From Chitinophaga pinensis (lineage in GTDB: Bacteria > Bacteroidota > Bacteroidia > NS11-12g > UBA955), in assembly GCA_945865625.1 (NCBI GenBank), contig CAMBFD010000008.1, forward strand, positions 1 to 51,025: a stretch of DNA of 51,025 nt. The letters are read 5' to 3'. A program made the position numbers and the translations under genes. Positions within the stretch are counted from its first letter, which is position 1. Each line of letters opens with the position of its first letter. The notes under the pieces were generated by a model. It did not search any database and was not told the origin of the DNA. It worked only from the letters and a program-made list of their open reading frames with translations. This document shows positions 1 through 6,689 of this stretch, one piece after another.

Positions 1-151
1 GGCTCTCTGTGTCGATGACGCAGATGTCACTCCATTGATTTGTGAGTCCTTTTGCAAGTAGTAAAGAAGAATAGGTCTTCCCGCTACCACTGCAACCTTG
101 AATGGCCAGTTTGATTTTGGCTCTCTTTCTTTGTGCTTGTGTGATTTTCAT
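1..151 (-). CDS. AAA family ATPase, N-terminal part only (cut by window edge)
   Basis: The first 50 codons of a P-loop ATPase gene whose start codon is at 149-151; the rest lies to the left of the window. It matches the start of the complete gene at 14771-15664 with one difference by eye, which changes residue 8 from Arg to Lys. The Walker A motif GCSGSGKT is at residues 19-26. It belongs to a second, related integrative element whose right end enters this window. It is not a pseudogene as far as can be seen; its 3' part is simply not visible. Confidence 0.85.
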   Translation of the reverse strand, partial: MKITQAQRKRAKIKLAIQGCSGSGKTYSSLLLAKGLTNQWSDICVIDTES

Positions 152-387
152 AATTTTTTATGTTAGCAGTAGCAGAAAGAAAAAAGGAAACCAATTTAGT
201 AGGACTAATCAGTTAGGTTATGAAATCCAATCTAACGGTATATCTATATTAACTCGAAATGTTATGATGTAGGGGAGTAGTCGGTTTCTCATTAAGAGAT
301 AGGGGGGATCAATTAGACTACCCCCACAGTCATTTGTATAGGAAATGAGGGTGAGGGTTGGAAATTTTGGTAGAATTAGGTCCCAAA

Positions 388-409
388 GTGCGAACTGAAC
401 TGCGAACTG
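388..409 (+). repeat. Two direct copies of tgcgaactg, possible recombinase arm sites
   Basis: The string gtgcgaactgaa is followed directly by ctgcgaactgg. The same pair stands at the other element end (15901-15925) and a single copy stands just before the integrase start (695-706). Placement at both element ends suggests protein-binding sites used in integration or excision; this is inference. Confidence 0.45.
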
Positions 410-536
410 GAAGGTGGTTTTTGGGGTATAATTTGGAAAATTATAACATTTGAGGTTAATTTTGAAAAAGCACTTTTTTACAAATTTGCTCTCTGTTCTA
501 CTTCATTAACCATTGAAAACACTGGTAAAGAGCATA

Positions 537-566
537 AAAAAAGCCTCACATTTCTGTGAGGCTTTT
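537..566 (-). terminator. Intrinsic terminator of the tRNA-Asn locus
   Basis: A perfect 10-bp stem (541-550 with 555-564) has a four-base loop, and a run of A on the plus strand (536-542) gives a U tract for minus-strand transcription. It lies just past the tRNA 3' end. A weaker U tract on the plus side could let it work both ways. Confidence 0.8.
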
Positions 567-568
567 GG

Positions 569-642
569 CTCCCTGAGCTGGACTCGAACCAGCGACCTAT
601 TGATTAACAGTCAATTGCTCTAACCAGCTGAGCTATCGGCTT
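569..642 (-). tRNA. tRNA-Asn (anticodon GUU) with a non-pairing 5' acceptor strand; probable remnant
   Basis: Read on the minus strand, the D arm (GCTC/GAGC), the anticodon arm with loop CTGTTAA, the T arm (GCTGG-TTCGAGT-CCAGC) and a 3' acceptor strand TCAGGGA plus discriminator G are all present, as expected for tRNA-Asn. The 5' strand should read TCCCTGA but reads AAGCCGA, leaving four of seven acceptor pairs unmatched (positions 1, 2, 3 and 5). CCA is not fully encoded. The 5' end appears replaced at about 637-638, the junction with the integrase-bearing element. It is therefore probably non-functional. Confidence 0.7.
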
Positions 643-651
643 GAACCCGAT
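635..651. repeat. Short inverted repeat at the tRNA/element junction
   Basis: ATCGG and CCGAT flank a 7-base spacer exactly where the tRNA-Asn sequence breaks off. Tyrosine recombinase core sites have short inverted arms around a 6-8 base overlap, so this could be the crossover site. Five-base arms are common by chance, so the call is tentative. Confidence 0.3.
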
Positions 652-694
652 GTTTATTGGGGTAAAGTAGAGAATTAAGCGAATTTTAAAATAA

Positions 695-706
695 GTGCGA
701 ACTGAA
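695..706 (+). repeat. Single copy of gtgcgaactgaa before the integrase
   Basis: Matches the paired copies at 388-409 and 15901-15925 over 12 bases. It lies 8 bases before the integrase start codon, so it could serve both recombination and integrase autoregulation. Confidence 0.4.
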
Positions 707-713
707 ATCGCAC

Positions 714-1823
714 ATGAACCAATTTTTGCTATACTCTCAACCGACCATTGGCGGAATGGAAAAAGGCAGACCTTATGTCTACTTCTCGCATGTAATTAGC
801 AAACAGAAATACCGATTTTACTCTGGTGTTGCCTTTGGAATGCGAAGTGCTAGAGGACTTAATGACGAAGAACTACAATTGTATTTTAGGTCTTTGGCTC
901 AGGCCATCACTATGAAGTTGAGTACAGGATGGAGTCCCGAAGATGACAAACCCACACCCAACAAAGTTGAAAAGGATAATAAACCGTTGAAATCCTACAG
1001 CGCTTTGTTTTGCGATTATATTGAGAAAGCCGACTATAGCGCTAAGCACAAATATGCTTTGCGATGGTATTGGGGTGAATTATTGAAATTTAGTGGTCCG
1101 ATTCATATCGAAGATATTACTACCTCTGATATTCAAGTTCATTTGATGAATCGATATGCCTCTAGCAATACCTCTTATAACACAGCGAAGCGATACTACA
1201 AGTGTATATTTAATCTGCTTGTACAACTGGGGCATGTTGAGGTGAACCCTGTAGTAGGGGTAAAGAGTAAAAAGGCAGTGGCGAGCATCAATGGAGCTTT
1301 TGATCAAGTAGAGCTACAAGCACTGATGGAGTACCTTAAGGCAAACGACCGAGTGCTCTATCGAGTGGCACTTTTGATGTATACCACATTTATGAGGCCT
1401 CACCAAGAAATACGTTTACTACAAGTAAAGTTTATTCATTTTGATGATCGTCTTCTTGTCCTACCACCACGATTTACTAAAAATGGGAAACAGGCAACAA
1501 TTCCACTGCAAGATTCAGTTCTAGAAGAGTTCAAGTTTATCAAAGACATGAAGCCCGAAGATTACATCTTTGGGAAAGTTAATCCAGACTACTTCGCTAC
1601 TCGGTGGGGTAAGCGTGTCAAAACAAAATATCCATTAAGGCCAAATCAAACGCTTTACTCCATAAGGCATACTGCTGCCGTGGAGATGTATCGCAAAACA
1701 AAGGATGTGGCACTGATACAGCGAATGATGCATCACAGTAGCATGGAAGTTACCATAGGTTACTTAAGAAGCCTCAACTGTACCTTAACTGTAGTTAGTG
1801 CGGAGATGTATCCGAGTTTGTGA
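714..1823 (+). CDS. Tyrosine recombinase (phage-type integrase) of the element
   Basis: Catalyses site-specific recombination that inserts or excises the element. The 369 residues show an N-terminal arm-binding segment, a SAM-like core-binding domain (about 90-185) and a catalytic domain (about 195-365). Catalytic residues visible are Arg228 (in FMRPHQE), Arg318-His319 (in YSIRHTAA), the MMHHSS motif near 341 and the nucleophile Tyr350 (in IGYLRS). The usual HxxR histidine is Tyr, a variant I believe occurs in Bacteroidota integrases. The gene starts 72 bp from the broken tRNA-Asn and its stop codon directly abuts that of the convergent gene. It is likely the recombinase for the whole 15-kb element. 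Confidence 0.93.
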   Translation: MNQFLLYSQPTIGGMEKGRPYVYFSHVISKQKYRFYSGVAFGMRSARGLNDEELQLYFRSLAQAITMKLSTGWSPEDDKPTPNKVEKDNKPLKSYSALFCDYIEKADYSAKHKYALRWYWGELLKFSGPIHIEDITTSDIQVHLMNRYASSNTSYNTAKRYYKCIFNLLVQLGHVEVNPVVGVKSKKAVASINGAFDQVELQALMEYLKANDRVLYRVALLMYTTFMRPHQEIRLLQVKFIHFDDRLLVLPPRFTKNGKQATIPLQDSVLEEFKFIKDMKPEDYIFGKVNPDYFATRWGKRVKTKYPLRPNQTLYSIRHTAAVEMYRKTKDVALIQRMMHHSSMEVTIGYLRSLNCTLTVVSAEMYPSL

Positions 1824-3227
1824 TTAAGTAAGATTTAAACTTGGGACTAATCCAAATAGGTTGAGTGCCTCTTCTTCTAATGTTGATTTTATGATTGGCA
1901 GGTACTCTTCAGTTGTATAAATGGAATCATGTTTTGTAAATAGAGGAATGTTCTTGTACCTTTTGTTAATGCTCTTGCACACAACTTCTAGAATATAATA
2001 CGATTCTAAAGATTGTAGAAGTACAGGGAAGTAGTTTCCTTCTTCTGATGAATCTTTAATGGCACTGATGATTTTGTGTACTCCAGGATACTGTTTTTTA
2101 AACTTTGGAATGCCCTTTTTATTGTTTTTAGGTTTCGTAAAAAACAGTGTAAAAAACAGATCTTTAACAACTCGTTTATTATCGTTTACATACTCAAGGC
2201 CAAAGATGTTTTGCGACATTACAGGGTACAAATGCCCTTTTTTACATAAAAGTTGAAACTCTAGAACCCCAGTAAAATCAGCATCTGACAAAAAATCTTC
2301 CAACATAATGGTATGATAGGGAGGATGTGTGTGAGTGTATTTATATAGATAGTTGTTAAGTTTTGTATTGGTTATTAGTGGATTTAATGAGTGATTTGAT
2401 GGGAGGGGCTCTTTTTTTAGCTCATTTTGTCTCAATTGGTATGATATGAGTAATGAGTTAATTATAACTGAAGTTAAGAAGGGTTGGCTGTTGGCTATAT
2501 CATATCCAACGAGATGTTTACCTTTGAATCTTAACGCGGGAAAAATCTTAGAACTTAGCCCAGTTAAACTAGTATGTAGGCGACCTGAGGTTGTATCTCT
2601 AGTTGCGTAAATCCTACCTTTATTGATTGATTTAACATTGTCTTTCCTGAAATTGTAGGCACGCAAAGGAATTATGTGATATGGCTCTAATCCGAACATG
2701 CCTTCTTTATATCCAACCCTCGGCTTTACTTTATCTTGCTGATAAACTGACCAATTTAAATCATTTGCAAGTTGATCATCTATGGTGATTTGATTTAACC
2801 AATCTACCAAGAATGATATACCAAATATGTTCTGAACATTAGTTACACTAGAAGTTAAAGAAGAGTTAGACTCAAAGGTAACTGTCATCAGAACGTCTCT
2901 GCCGTAATTAATATTAGTTACATCATCTGTGATTAGTTTGTAGTACCTACACTTTGACTTGATCTGATAACTATAATCAATTTGGATTATATCTTTACTT
3001 TCCATCCAACTCAGGTAAAAGCGGTACTCATGAGATATTTTCTGCAGGTGTTCTGAGCAGAGCATTACATAACCATCAGGAACAACATCTTTGTTTAAGT
3101 TGTGCACCTGTATTAGGTTTTTTAACAAACTGTAACAATGGTTTTTGTTGAATTTAAAACCTGCTTCTTCATCAGTTGCACACTCCACTTTTTGCATAAC
3201 AGTATAGGGTAATACGACAGTTAACAT
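1824..3227 (-). CDS. Divergent protein with family A DNA polymerase palm motifs
   Basis: A 467-residue protein with no family I would name outright. Its second half carries, in order and spacing, the signatures of family A polymerases. TTSGRLH at about 212-218 resembles TATGRLS of Pol I. Motif A is YDIANSQP with Asp243. Motif B runs K355-xxx-F359-xxx-F363 preceded by Lys-Arg, like RR..K...F...Y of Pol I. Motif C is KHDS with His433-Asp434. No 3'-5' exonuclease or N-terminal nuclease is evident; residues 1-200 are unassigned. It is divergent from hsdM across a 13-bp inverted repeat and abuts the integrase with no gap. A replicative role for the element, or a role in defence, is possible; both are inference. 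Confidence 0.6.
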   Translation of the reverse strand: MLTVVLPYTVMQKVECATDEEAGFKFNKNHCYSLLKNLIQVHNLNKDVVPDGYVMLCSEHLQKISHEYRFYLSWMESKDIIQIDYSYQIKSKCRYYKLITDDVTNINYGRDVLMTVTFESNSSLTSSVTNVQNIFGISFLVDWLNQITIDDQLANDLNWSVYQQDKVKPRVGYKEGMFGLEPYHIIPLRAYNFRKDNVKSINKGRIYATRDTTSGRLHTSLTGLSSKIFPALRFKGKHLVGYDIANSQPFLTSVIINSLLISYQLRQNELKKEPLPSNHSLNPLITNTKLNNYLYKYTHTHPPYHTIMLEDFLSDADFTGVLEFQLLCKKGHLYPVMSQNIFGLEYVNDNKRVVKDLFFTLFFTKPKNNKKGIPKFKKQYPGVHKIISAIKDSSEEGNYFPVLLQSLESYYILEVVCKSINKRYKNIPLFTKHDSIYTTEEYLPIIKSTLEEEALNLFGLVPSLNLT

Positions 3228-3268
3228 ATAGCAAAGTTCTTAAAGAAAATCTAATAACTTTGCTATAT
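3226..3268. promoter_or_regulatory. Divergent promoter with a perfect 13-bp inverted repeat
   Basis: The arms atatagcaaagtt (3226-3238) and its exact complement (3256-3268) are separated by 17 bases, filling the gap between the polymerase-like gene and hsdM. The right arm overlaps TAACTTTG (3255-3262), a match to the Bacteroidota -7 box TAnnTTTG, ending 10 bases before the hsdM ATG. The left arm gives the near match GAACTTTG in the other direction. It could be an operator coordinating both genes, or simply two symmetric promoters. Confidence 0.6.
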
Positions 3269-3272
3269 CACC

Positions 3273-4730
3273 ATGTTCGAACAAACCTTTAAAAATATAG
3301 ACGATATCCTTTACAAGGATGCAGGAGCTGACAGCGAGTTAGATTACATCGGACAAACTTCATGGATTCTATTTCTCAAGTACCTTGATGACTTAGAGAA
3401 AGACAGAATGGATGAAGCCGAACTCAAGGGTGAAACATACAATTACATCTTAACACCTGAGTTTCGTTGGGAGTCATGGGCAATGCCAAAAGGGTCTGAT
3501 GGCAAGCTAGATCACAACATAGCTCTAACTGGTCCTGACTTTGTGGACTTTGTGGACCAACAGTTGTTCCCCTACTTGAAAGGGTTTAAGTTGAGTGCAG
3601 ATAACCCTCAAACCATCGAATATAAGATTGGTGAGATTTTTAGTGAGCTGAAGAACAAGATTCAGAGCGGTTACAACCTAAGAGAAATTGTTGCTCATAT
3701 CGATGGCTTACCTTTTAGAACATCCGTTGACAAGCATGAGTTGAGTCACTTGTACGAGACCAAGATCAAGAATATGGGTAACGCAGGGAGGAATGGTGGT
3801 CAATACTATACTCCTAGGCCACTTATCCGTGCGATGATCAATGTAGTCGGTCCAAAAGTTGGTGACAAGGTTTACGATGGTGCGGTTGGAAGTGCAGGCT
3901 TCTTATGTGAAGCTCATGAGTATATGACTAAAGATCGCTCTGCTTTGTCTACTTCAGATTTAAAGACCATCCAAACCAACACCTTTTACGGTAAGGAGAA
4001 AAAGAACCTCGCTTATATTATTGGTATCATGAACATGATTCTTCATGGAATTGAAGCACCGAACATAATCCACACGAACACCCTAAGTGAGAATTTGCGT
4101 GACATACAGGAGAAAGACAGATTCTCAGTAGTTCTTGCTAACCCTCCCTTTGGAGGAAAGGAAAGACCTGAGGTTCAACAGAACTTCGATATTAAGACCA
4201 GTGAAACGGCTTTTCTTTTCCTACAGCACTTCATCAAGATATTAAAAGCTGGCGGTAGAGCTGCTATAGTAATCAAGAATACTTTCCTTAGTAATACGGA
4301 CAATGCTTCTGTAGCCCTCAGGAAGCACATCTTAGAGAGTTGTAACCTTCATACTATCTTGGATATGCCATCGGGTACTTTTCAAGGAGCAGGAGTAAAA
4401 ACTGTGGTTCTATTTTACGACAAAGGACAGCCCACAAATAAGATATGGTATTACCAGTTGGATCCAGGAAGAAACATGGGTAAAACCAATCCCCTGAACG
4501 ATAAAGACCTTGAAGATTTCATCAATCTACAGAAGACCAAAGCTGATTCGGATAAGTCATGGACGATTGATGTTGCTGATGTAGACGAGTCAACTTACGA
4601 TTTATCGGTTAAAAACCCTACCAAGAAGGAAGAAAAGGTCGTTCGTACCCCTACTGATATATTGGCTGAGATGAGGTCATTAGACGAAGAAACCAACAGC
4701 ATTTTAAACTCAATAGCAGGATTGATATGA
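3273..4730 (+). CDS. hsdM: Type I restriction-modification system, DNA methyltransferase subunit
   Basis: N6-adenine methyltransferase subunit; with HsdS it methylates the target site and with HsdR it forms the restriction complex. The 485 residues begin with the N-terminal HsdM helical domain (about 1-140). The catalytic domain follows, with GQYYTPRPL, the AdoMet-binding loop DGAVGSAGF and the catalytic NPPF at residues 290-293. The gene is first in an operon, overlaps hsdS by four bases (ATGA) and is preceded by a TAACTTTG promoter box. Length is usual for the family and the gene looks intact. Confidence 0.96.
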   Translation: MFEQTFKNIDDILYKDAGADSELDYIGQTSWILFLKYLDDLEKDRMDEAELKGETYNYILTPEFRWESWAMPKGSDGKLDHNIALTGPDFVDFVDQQLFPYLKGFKLSADNPQTIEYKIGEIFSELKNKIQSGYNLREIVAHIDGLPFRTSVDKHELSHLYETKIKNMGNAGRNGGQYYTPRPLIRAMINVVGPKVGDKVYDGAVGSAGFLCEAHEYMTKDRSALSTSDLKTIQTNTFYGKEKKNLAYIIGIMNMILHGIEAPNIIHTNTLSENLRDIQEKDRFSVVLANPPFGGKERPEVQQNFDIKTSETAFLFLQHFIKILKAGGRAAIVIKNTFLSNTDNASVALRKHILESCNLHTILDMPSGTFQGAGVKTVVLFYDKGQPTNKIWYYQLDPGRNMGKTNPLNDKDLEDFINLQKTKADSDKSWTIDVADVDESTYDLSVKNPTKKEEKVVRTPTDILAEMRSLDEETNSILNSIAGLI

Positions 4731-5848
4731 AGGAAGGTTGGGAGATAAAGACTTTAGGTGAAGTTTGTGATATCCTAGATAAATTGAGAAAGCCAATCAC
4801 CAAAAGCGATCGAGTTGTTGGGGATTATCCATATTACGGTGCAACTGGTATATTAAGCTACGTTGATCACTACATTTTCTCGGAAGATTTGGTATTACTA
4901 GGCGAGGACGGAGCTAAATGGGGCGTTGGAGACAGAAGTGCTTTTATTGCTACTGGTAAATACTGGGTAAACAATCACGCACACGTACTGAAACCCAAGA
5001 ATGACGCATTGGAATATAATTGGTTAGTACATTATCTGAATGGCAATGACCTAACTCCATTTGTAACGGGAATGACTGTACCCAAACTTACTCAGGAAAA
5101 AATGCGTTCTATACCAATTCCTTTGCCTTCACTTCCAGAACAACAACGCATAGTATCCATCATAGACGAATCCTTTGAAGCCATAGACAAAGCCATAGAA
5201 AACACCCAAAAGAACCTACAAAACGCCAAAGAGCTGTTTGAGAGTTACTTGAATAGTGTGTTTGAGAATGGTGGTGAGGATCGGGCGATTCATAAGTTGG
5301 GGGAAGTAGCATCCTTTTCACAAGGTATTCAAGTAGGTCTTGAACATCAACTTACTGAACCCCAACAAGGTTATGTAAGGTTTATTAGGATAGTAGATTA
5401 TACTCAAAATACAGATGATATCAGATACGTTCCTAATCCAGGACAAAAGTATTTTGTCAATGAAGATGACATTGTAATGGTTCGTTACGGAACCCCAGGC
5501 TTAATTGGTCGTGGAAAAGCAGGAGTCATTGCGAATAACCTTTTTAAGATAACTATTCAAAGAGAAGATTTGTTAAATGATTTTTTGTCACTGTGTCTTT
5601 CTCAAAAACATATTCAGACATTTTTAAGCACACAGGGTTCTGCAACTATGCCTGCATTAAATTTTGGACAGCTGAAAAATGTTATGATTATTTTTCCATC
5701 TCTCAAAGACCAACATAATATCGTTCAACAATTAGATGCTCTGCAATCAAAAATTCAAACTTTGGAAGCGAAATACCAACAAAAACTCCGTGATTTGGAG
5801 GAGCTAAAGAAATCCGTACTTAACAGAGCATTTGCAGGAATATTATGA
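4727..5848 (+). CDS. hsdS: Type I restriction-modification system, specificity subunit
   Basis: Determines the bipartite DNA target of the methylase and restriction complex. The 373 residues fit two target-recognition domains (about 1-140 and 185-330), each followed by a coiled helix. The first ends PLPSLPEQQRIVSIIDESF and leads to the central conserved region; the second ends near FPSLKDQHNIV with a C-terminal coiled coil. Start and stop both overlap neighbouring genes by four bases, implying translational coupling with hsdM and the following gene. The recognised sequence cannot be predicted from the protein alone. Confidence 0.95.
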   Translation: MKEGWEIKTLGEVCDILDKLRKPITKSDRVVGDYPYYGATGILSYVDHYIFSEDLVLLGEDGAKWGVGDRSAFIATGKYWVNNHAHVLKPKNDALEYNWLVHYLNGNDLTPFVTGMTVPKLTQEKMRSIPIPLPSLPEQQRIVSIIDESFEAIDKAIENTQKNLQNAKELFESYLNSVFENGGEDRAIHKLGEVASFSQGIQVGLEHQLTEPQQGYVRFIRIVDYTQNTDDIRYVPNPGQKYFVNEDDIVMVRYGTPGLIGRGKAGVIANNLFKITIQREDLLNDFLSLCLSQKHIQTFLSTQGSATMPALNFGQLKNVMIIFPSLKDQHNIVQQLDALQSKIQTLEAKYQQKLRDLEELKKSVLNRAFAGIL

Positions 5849-6687
5849 AAAAAGAAGAATCTACATGGAAAGAGGCAATTACACTAGTACTTGCATCAGA
5901 AGGAAGACCAATGCATTACGCAGAAATTGCTCAGCTAATTGCAAAAAGTGGTTTTCGGGAATCTCTTGGAGCTACTCCGCAGGATACAGTTAATGCACAA
6001 ATCTCAGTTGACATAAAGAAAAATGGATCCAAATCAATTTTTATTCGTGCAGCAAAAGGAATCTACAATATTAATAATGTAGCGTTAGCAGACAAAAGGA
6101 CTATTGAAAAGACAAAAACAGATATTTTTTTAGATAGTTTAGACTCCATTGATTTTGATGATCCTGAATTATTCAAAGAAAATGAGTCCGTAATACGTGT
6201 TGTGAATGCTTTTGGTATACATTGGGACAGGAAATTAGTGGAATGGAAGTCCAAACCTCATCTTTACGGAATTCAATTACAAGGCGCAACAGAAGTTAAT
6301 TTTCAGTCCCAAATTGGCATATACATGTTACACGATTCTCGTGAAACGATTTATGTAGGTCAAGCAATCAAGCAAAGTTTAGGAGAACGACTCCGCCAAC
6401 ATACTATTGATCGATTGAGTGGAAGATGGGATCGTTTTTCTTGGTTCGGGTTTTACCCTGTTAAAAATGACGGTTCATTGGACCAAAAATTTAAATTGCC
6501 CGAATTACAAATTGAAGAAATGGGTGATTTCATTGAGGCCTTATTTATTGAAGCGCTTGAACCTAGGCAAAATAGGAAACAGGGTAATCAATTTTATACC
6601 ATGGAGTACTTACAAAAGGAAGATGAAAATATCAAAAAGAAAAGAGAAGACCAGTTACTTGCTGACCTAATTACGAGAAGAAGATAA
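5845..6687 (+). CDS. HARE-HTH domain fused to a GIY-YIG nuclease-like domain
   Basis: A 280-residue accessory protein inside the type I operon, between hsdS and hsdR. Residues about 6-77 match the HARE-HTH winged helix: GATPQDTVNAQISVDIKK then FIRAAKGIYNIN. Residues about 150-245 look like a GIY-YIG domain. It has GIY at 158-160, YVG at 170-172, a following LGERLRQH segment, RWDRFSWFGFY, and glutamates at 231 and 236 as candidate metal ligands. HARE-HTH is known from Aravind-type analyses as a DNA-binding module tied to restriction and modification, and GIY-YIG is a nuclease fold. It may cut or sense DNA alongside the Hsd complex. Overlap with hsdS (ATGA) and two bases before hsdR show it is an operon member. 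Confidence 0.75.
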   Translation: MKKEESTWKEAITLVLASEGRPMHYAEIAQLIAKSGFRESLGATPQDTVNAQISVDIKKNGSKSIFIRAAKGIYNINNVALADKRTIEKTKTDIFLDSLDSIDFDDPELFKENESVIRVVNAFGIHWDRKLVEWKSKPHLYGIQLQGATEVNFQSQIGIYMLHDSRETIYVGQAIKQSLGERLRQHTIDRLSGRWDRFSWFGFYPVKNDGSLDQKFKLPELQIEEMGDFIEALFIEALEPRQNRKQGNQFYTMEYLQKEDENIKKKREDQLLADLITRRR

Positions 6688-6689
6688 CT

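Larger units (their letters stand above)
1..530. repeat. Direct repeat, copy A: conserved right end of an integrative element
   Basis: Aligned by hand to 15514-16044 with about 23 substitutions and one single-base indel. Only one difference falls in the 151 coding bases; the rest are in the non-coding leader. Similarity stops at the sequence actggtaaag (521-530), just before the terminator of the adjacent tRNA. Positions 152-530 hold no gene: I see only AT-rich leader, a G-rich/C-rich potential hairpin around 290-335, and two copies of tgcgaactg (389-409). Confidence 0.9.

Noticed and set aside
569-642. Functional tRNA-Asn gene
   Set aside because: The 5' and 3' acceptor strands do not pair at four of seven positions, so it is reported as a probable remnant.
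5845-6687. GIY-YIG protein as a homing endonuclease
   Set aside because: It is a coupled operon member, interrupts no gene and has no intron around it.
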